Source of the DNA: an uncultured Bacteroidales bacterium
GTDB taxonomy: Bacteria; Bacteroidota; Bacteroidia; Bacteroidales; UBA932
Assembly (NCBI GenBank): GCA_934725015.1
Contig: CAKVAS010000005.1
Coordinates: forward strand, 132,499-196,498
Direction: 5' to 3'
Length of the DNA: 64,000 bases
Shown: positions 59,592 to 64,000 of the stretch, piece by piece
How the letters are laid out: each line of letters opens with the position of its first letter
Numbering within the stretch: the stretch's first letter is position 1
Notes under the pieces: model-generated
The model's database searches: none
What the model was told of the DNA's origin: nothing
The model's input: the letters and a program-made list of their open reading frames with translations, nothing else
Position numbers and translations under genes: made by a program

Positions 59592-61730
59592 TCAGTTGAG
59601 TCTCAAGCCGATGCGGTTGCGGTCCAAATCCACGGAGACAACAGTGACACTGACCTTCTGATGGAGGTGGACAAGCCTTGAGGGGTCGGTGACTTTCTGA
59701 CGGCGGCCGTCGTGTCCGGAGACGCTCATCTGGGAGACATGGATGAGACCGTTCTGCTTGATTCCAATGTCAACGAAGGCACCGAAGGCGGCGACGTTGG
59801 TCACTATGCCCGGAAGCGTCATGCCTGTCTTGAGATCGTCGATGGTGTGGATATCCGAGGCGAACTCGAAGGCCTGCGCCTCCTCGCGAGGGTCGCGCCC
59901 CGGCTTCACGAGCTCCTTGAGAATGTCGTTGATGGTCGGAAGCCCGAAATCGCCCTCAACGAAATCCTCGGCATGGATTCTTGAGCAGAGTTCGGCGTTG
60001 CCTACGAGTTCGGCCGTGGCCACTCCGAGAGATTCGGCCATGCGGGAGACTATGTGGTAGGCCTCCGGGTGAACGGCGGAGTTGTCAAGCGGGTTGGCAG
60101 CGTCACGTATGCGCAGGAAGCCCGCGCACTGCTGATAGACCTTCTCTCCGAGACGGGCTACGTTCAGAAGTTCGCTGCGGGAAGCGTAGGGGCCGTGTTC
60201 GGTCCTGTAGGCGACGATGTTGTCGGCAAGGGCCGGGCCGACACCGGCGACATAGGCAAGAAGGTGGCGCGAAGCCGTGTTCAGGTTCACTCCGACGCTG
60301 TTCACGCATGACTCGACCGTATTGTCGAGCTTTTCCCTGAGCAGTTTCTGATCCACGTCGTACTGGTACTGCCCAACTCCGAGCGACTTGGGGTCAATCT
60401 TCACCAGCTCCGCAAGCGGGTCCATGAGCCTGCGCCCGATGGAAACGGCTCCCCTGACGGTCACGTCCTTGTCCGGGAACTCGTCCCTCGCCACTTCGGA
60501 CGCCGAATAGATTGAGGCTCCGTCCTCGCTGACGGTGAAAACCCGCACGGACGACGGCTTTGGAACCCTCTTTATGAAGTCCTCGGTCTCGCGGGAGGCT
60601 GTTCCGTTGCCGATGGCGATGACCTCGATTCCATATTCCGAAATCATGGAGGACACGGCCCTGATTGCGGCGACCTTGTCGTTTGCTGGAGGATGAGGAA
60701 ATATTGCCTCGTGGTGCAGCAGGCTGCCCTGCGCGTCAAGGCAGACGACCTTGCAGCCGGTTCTGAATCCCGGGTCTATCGCGAGGGTGCGCTTCTGCCC
60801 GACAGGGGCGGCGAGAAGAAGCTGACGCAGGTTCTCGCCGAAGATCCGTATGGACTCCACGTCGGCCTTCTGCTTTGCCTCGCGTATGACCTCGCCGCTC
60901 ACCGACGGTTCAAGCAGCCGCCTGAAGCAGTCCTCGACCGCGAGGTTAATCTGCTCGGCAAGCGGCTTCTGCGGGTAGCGGTGAGCCTGACAGTATTCGT
61001 AATAGATTTTCCTGCAGCACTTTTCCGCGTCGCTGTCAATCCTGACGGTCAGCACTCCCTCGTCCTGGCCGCGAAGCATCGCGAGCAGGCGGTGCGGAGC
61101 CACATGGGCGAGCGGTTCCGACCAGTCGAAATAGCTGCGGTACTTGTCGGCCTTGTCAGCGGGCGCATTCTTCGACTTTTTGGAAAGGATACGGCGGGTG
61201 CGGAAAATCTGCCTCATGGCCTCGCGGATCACTGCCGTCTCGCTCAGGCGCTCGGCGATGATGTCGCGGGCTCCGGCAAGGGCCGCCTCGGGGTCGTCGA
61301 AAGCGGCCGCGTCGCGGTGAGGGTCGGGGGTGGAGTTGCTCCACATCTTGTCGGCAAGCGGCTCATAGCCGGCTTCCTTGGCCGCCGTCGCCCTCGTGCG
61401 CCGTTTAGGACGGTAAGGAAGATAGAGGTCCTCCAGCACGTTAGGCTCGACGCACTCCTCAATCTGAGTCCGGAGCTCATCGGTCAGCGCACCGGCTGCG
61501 GAGATGGTCTCAAGTATGCCTGCCTTGCGCTTTTCCATCGCGTCGAAGTCCTCCGCGAGATGCTTTATCTGCGCGACCGCGACATCGTCCAGCGAGCCCG
61601 TGCGCTCTTTCCTGTAGCGCGAGATGAACGGCACGGTCGCCCCCTGCGACAGGAGTTCGACGGTGTTCTCGACCTGCCAGACCTTCACTCCGAGGTCGGA
61701 GGCTATTTTCTTCAAATATATTTCCTTCAT
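59592..61730 (-). CDS. tex: Tex-family RNA-binding transcription accessory protein
   Basis: About 712 aa. Tex N-terminal region (QVENTVELLSQGATVPFISR, YRKERTG), YqgF-like RNase H fold (LAIDPGFRTGCKVVCLDAQG; VIAIGNGTASRETEDF), helix-hairpin-helix (SVGVNLNTASRHLLAYVAGV) and C-terminal S1 domain (GMTLPGIVTNVAAFGAFVDI; GLIHVSQMS). Binds nucleic acid and influences transcription. The start at 61730 (MKEIYLKKIASDLGV) is favoured; an ATG at 61760 would overlap the clc stop by 8 nt. Likely co-transcribed with clc. Confidence 0.94.
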   Translation of the reverse strand: MKEIYLKKIASDLGVKVWQVENTVELLSQGATVPFISRYRKERTGSLDDVAVAQIKHLAEDFDAMEKRKAGILETISAAGALTDELRTQIEECVEPNVLEDLYLPYRPKRRTRATAAKEAGYEPLADKMWSNSTPDPHRDAAAFDDPEAALAGARDIIAERLSETAVIREAMRQIFRTRRILSKKSKNAPADKADKYRSYFDWSEPLAHVAPHRLLAMLRGQDEGVLTVRIDSDAEKCCRKIYYEYCQAHRYPQKPLAEQINLAVEDCFRRLLEPSVSGEVIREAKQKADVESIRIFGENLRQLLLAAPVGQKRTLAIDPGFRTGCKVVCLDAQGSLLHHEAIFPHPPANDKVAAIRAVSSMISEYGIEVIAIGNGTASRETEDFIKRVPKPSSVRVFTVSEDGASIYSASEVARDEFPDKDVTVRGAVSIGRRLMDPLAELVKIDPKSLGVGQYQYDVDQKLLREKLDNTVESCVNSVGVNLNTASRHLLAYVAGVGPALADNIVAYRTEHGPYASRSELLNVARLGEKVYQQCAGFLRIRDAANPLDNSAVHPEAYHIVSRMAESLGVATAELVGNAELCSRIHAEDFVEGDFGLPTINDILKELVKPGRDPREEAQAFEFASDIHTIDDLKTGMTLPGIVTNVAAFGAFVDIGIKQNGLIHVSQMSVSGHDGRRQKVTDPSRLVHLHQKVSVTVVSVDLDRNRIGLRLN

Positions 61731-61752
61731 GATGTTTGAGTTTCTTTTTGGT

Positions 61753-63555
61753 CTATTCATGTGAAACTTCCTTCAGTTGGGTGCGGTAGGCGGAGAATAT
61801 CTTTGACTTCGAGACGAAGCCGACATACTTCCTGTCCTGTGTGACGACGGGCAGGTTCCACGCGCCGGTCTTCTCGAATTTCGCCATCACGCTGTCCATC
61901 TTTTCATCGACATAGACATATTCCGGGGCGGACTTCATGTAGTTGAAGACATGACGGGAGGCATAGAGCTCTGTCCTGAACATATCCGGACGGATGTCGT
62001 CAAGAAGCACATAGCCCTGAAACTTGCCGTTGCCATCGACCACCGGGAATATGTTGCGGCGCGAGCCGGAGACCGTGTCGAGGAGCTTTCCGAAAGTGTC
62101 GTCGATGCGGACGGGATTGAAGTCCTCCTCTATGAGGTCATTGACTTTCAGAAGGGTAAGCACGGCCTGGTCGCTGTCATGGGTCAGAAGCTCTCCCCTC
62201 TTGGCGATTCGCTTTGTGTAAATCGAATAGGGCTCGAAGATGCGCGTGACGCCGAAGGAGATGGTCGCGGTGATTATCAGCGGGATGAAAAGCTCGTAGC
62301 CTCCGGAAATCTCGGCGATGAGGAAGATTGCGGTCATCGGCGCCTGCATGACCCCGGCCATCAGACCAGCCATCCCGACGAGAACGAAATTCTGCTCCGG
62401 GACGGAGAGCGGGGAGCTCCCGAGCATGAGGTTGATTGTCCTCGCAACCACGAATCCGGCGAGCGCACCGATGAAAAGAGTAGGTCCGAAGGTTCCGCCG
62501 ACCCCACCGCCCGCGTTGGTGAAGGACATGGAGAACACCTTGAGAATCAGGACTATGAGGAAGAAAAGCGGTACCGCCCACCTGAATTTCAGAACAGGCG
62601 CGAGGACGGTCTGCCCGTCGTAGTCTATGGCATTGCAGGCAAGCATCTCGTTCACCGTGCCGTAGCCCTCGCCGTAGAGCGGAGGGAAAAGGAAGATGAG
62701 AAGGCCGAGTCCGAGCGCGGAGACCCCCCAGCGGAGGTAGGGCGACTTTATGGACTTAATCCTGTCCTCAAGCCAAAGGGTGCAGCGGGTGAAGTAAATC
62801 GAGAAGCCGGCGCAGCACAGGCCGAGGATTATGTAGAACGGAATGTTCTGCATCGAGAACGGGACTAGTTCGGAGGCGAAGACAGCCCCGTTGCCGAGGA
62901 ATATGTAGGACACGACCGTGGCCGAGACCGTGGAAACGAGCAGCGGGAGAATCGAGGACATCGAGATGTTGAAGAGGAGTATCTCCAGCGTGAAGAGGAC
63001 TCCGGCGAGAGGAGCCTTGAATATGCCGGCGACGGCACCGGCGGCCCCGCAGCCGAGAAGTATGGTTATGTTCTTGTAGGACAGCCCCATGTGGCGCCCG
63101 AGGTTGGAACCGATGGCGGCTCCGGTATAGACAATCGGCGCCTCCGCTCCGACAGAGCCTCCGAACCCGATGGTGACGGAACTTGCGACGAGCGAGGTCC
63201 ACATATTGTGCGGCTTTATCTTGGACTCGTTCTTGGAGACGGCGAGCAGCACCTTGGTGACCCCGTGCCCGATGTTGTCGCGGACGATATACTTGACAAA
63301 AAGCAGGGAGAGAAGCATTCCGACACCCGGATAGACGAGGTAGAGCCAGTTGTAGCTGTCCTTGTCTCCGAACCACGAGGTCAATGCGCCGTGGATGTGC
63401 TCGATGCCGAGCTTCAGGACGACGGCCGCCAGTCCGCAGAGAATGCCCACGACAAGGGAAAGCAGCAGCACGAGATTGCGTTCCGGCATCCTGTTCAGGA
63501 AGTTCCGCACCGGAGCCATAGCCGCCGTAATCCTAAGTTTTGGGGTCTTTTTCAT
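61753..63555 (-). CDS. CLC-family chloride channel/transporter with two CBS domains
   Basis: 600 aa. Multi-helix CLC core with filter motifs GGSVGAEAPIVYTG (gating Glu present; Ala where Gly is usual in GxEGP) and GGVGGTFGPTLFIG. A C-terminal cytoplasmic pair of CBS domains follows (VNDLIEEDFNPVRIDDTFGK; APEYVYVDEKMDSVMAKFEK). The start ATG at 63555 (MKKTPKLRI) is chosen. A TTG at 63588 in the same frame lies inside the -7 promoter box and cannot be translated from that promoter. Precedes tex. Confidence 0.92.
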   Translation of the reverse strand: MKKTPKLRITAAMAPVRNFLNRMPERNLVLLLSLVVGILCGLAAVVLKLGIEHIHGALTSWFGDKDSYNWLYLVYPGVGMLLSLLFVKYIVRDNIGHGVTKVLLAVSKNESKIKPHNMWTSLVASSVTIGFGGSVGAEAPIVYTGAAIGSNLGRHMGLSYKNITILLGCGAAGAVAGIFKAPLAGVLFTLEILLFNISMSSILPLLVSTVSATVVSYIFLGNGAVFASELVPFSMQNIPFYIILGLCCAGFSIYFTRCTLWLEDRIKSIKSPYLRWGVSALGLGLLIFLFPPLYGEGYGTVNEMLACNAIDYDGQTVLAPVLKFRWAVPLFFLIVLILKVFSMSFTNAGGGVGGTFGPTLFIGALAGFVVARTINLMLGSSPLSVPEQNFVLVGMAGLMAGVMQAPMTAIFLIAEISGGYELFIPLIITATISFGVTRIFEPYSIYTKRIAKRGELLTHDSDQAVLTLLKVNDLIEEDFNPVRIDDTFGKLLDTVSGSRRNIFPVVDGNGKFQGYVLLDDIRPDMFRTELYASRHVFNYMKSAPEYVYVDEKMDSVMAKFEKTGAWNLPVVTQDRKYVGFVSKSKIFSAYRTQLKEVSHE

Positions 63556-63585
63556 CGCAAAGGTTCTCTTTCTCGTTAAAACCTG

Positions 63586-63593
63586 CAAATATA
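63586..63593 (-). promoter_or_regulatory. -7 box of the clc-tex transcript
   Basis: TATATTTG on the minus strand matches TAnnTTTG, about 30 nt before the ATG at 63555. It decides against the upstream TTG start. No clear -33 is seen. Confidence 0.5.
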
Positions 63594-63614
63594 GTAAAAT
63601 TTACATAGAGATAA

Positions 63615-63723
63615 CCTGCGAAAGGAGAGTGCGGTCGAGAGTGCTGGTTTCCTCGCCGACACGGAGAAGGACAAGAAGCCGCTTGCCGTAAAGGGATTCA
63701 TGGTGCGCGAGGCCGTCGGACAG
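63615..63723 (-). pseudogene. Duplicate fragment of gspF
   Basis: 109 bp aligning without gaps to gspF 21914-22022 with 9 mismatches. The frame is open and encodes LSDGLAHHESLYGKRLLVLL then RVGEETSTLDRTLLSQ. Flanking sequence is unrelated to gspF. It is a cut-off remnant of a second gspF and hints at another Rhs/pseudopilus locus beyond the window or a past rearrangement. Confidence 0.8.
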
Positions 63724-63787
63724 AGTTATGCTATATATGAAACAGGAAAGTATAAGACTCTTTTTGTTCCAATTGATTGGTTGAATG

Positions 63788-64000
63788 TCAATTCGCATCA
63801 GTAATCTGTTCTCCGGTCGCTATGTCCATGTAGATCCATTCCGGTTGTTCTAATAAAGACCCAATACTTTTGTAGTCGCGGTCTTTTCTGATATGGGCAG
63901 TTACGCCTGTTGAAGGGCAACCTTTAAATGTGCACGGCAAGCCTTTGTCAATATTTTTTACCGCATTCAGCCAAACTTCCGTCAACGAACTGCAGCCATA
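63788..64000 (-). CDS. Unknown protein, 5' partial at the window edge
   Basis: An open frame of about 70 codons running off the right end, with no start inside the window except a TTG. Visible residues include GLPCTFKGCPSTGVTAHIRK, DRDYKSIGSLLEQPEWIYMD and a C-terminal TGEQITDAN. No family recognised. It sits next to the gspF fragment, so it may belong to the same displaced accessory locus, for example an immunity protein or toxin end. Confidence 0.45.
   Translation of the reverse strand, partial: YGCSSLTEVWLNAVKNIDKGLPCTFKGCPSTGVTAHIRKDRDYKSIGSLLEQPEWIYMDIATGEQITDAN

Noticed and set aside
63556..63588. Upstream TTG start for the CLC channel
   Set aside because: The TTG is part of the -7 promoter box TATATTTG, so it would not be on the mRNA from that promoter.
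63601..63798. Small gene of 65 codons at the right end
   Set aside because: Its C-terminal half is a truncated gspF fragment and its N-terminal part overlaps the end of the next frame; treated as a remnant.

Overview
The window looks like chromosomal DNA of a Bacteroidales bacterium, probably an uncultured gut lineage; genus and species cannot be fixed from sequence alone. The evidence is the set of Bacteroidota-typical families (DUF3822, DUF3244, cytidylate-kinase-like protein, DUF4143 ATPase, FKBP lipoproteins) and repeated promoters of the Bacteroidota type (TTTG-like -33, about 19 bp, TAnnTTTG -7). The left and right flanks are GC-rich housekeeping DNA. The small genes beside the Rhs genes are visibly richer in A+T.

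Left flank (1-21.7 kb): the 3' part of fabF; rsmD, a DUF3822 gene and a membrane protein on the minus strand; a plus-strand run of DHH phosphoesterase, two FKBP lipoproteins, MATE exporter and cytidylate-kinase-like protein; a serine hydrolase; a minus operon rplY-pth-deoxynucleoside kinase with a structured leader; lipoprotein peptidases of families C11 and M49; xerD; an S26-like peptidase; a secreted M6 metalloprotease with a partner lipoprotein; and nadE. Four copies of an intergenic hairpin repeat lie between these genes.

Centre (21.7-55.3 kb): about 33.5 kb entirely on the minus strand, tightly spaced with several ATGA overlaps, and probably one long operon starting from a promoter at 55329-55360. 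It interleaves a type II secretion-like (pseudopilus) machine with three giant Rhs polymorphic toxins. The machine consists of secretin D, ATPase E, platform F, L and M, pseudopilins G, I, J and K, and a short prepilin peptidase. In order of transcription the region reads: DUF3244 protein, Rhs3, putative immunity, outer-membrane-barrel-like protein, one-repeat YD protein, GspG, prepilin peptidase, Rhs2, two immunity candidates, GspE, GspD, Rhs1, three tandem immunity paralogues separated by orphan toxin tips, GspL, GspM, GspK, GspJ, GspI, GspF. The simplest reading is a dedicated pathway that exports or displays Rhs toxins. This is an inference from gene layout. A membrane-anchored TPR/HTH regulator is encoded just upstream.

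Right flank (55.5-64 kb): the TPR/HTH regulator; a broken Abi-family gene preceded by a strongly folded, promoter-driven RNA with its own terminator; a DUF4143 ATPase whose promoter overlaps three 23-bp direct repeats; tex; a CLC-type chloride channel; a 109-bp duplicate fragment of gspF; and a partial unknown gene at the edge.

No tRNA, rRNA, CRISPR array or transposase gene was recognised.
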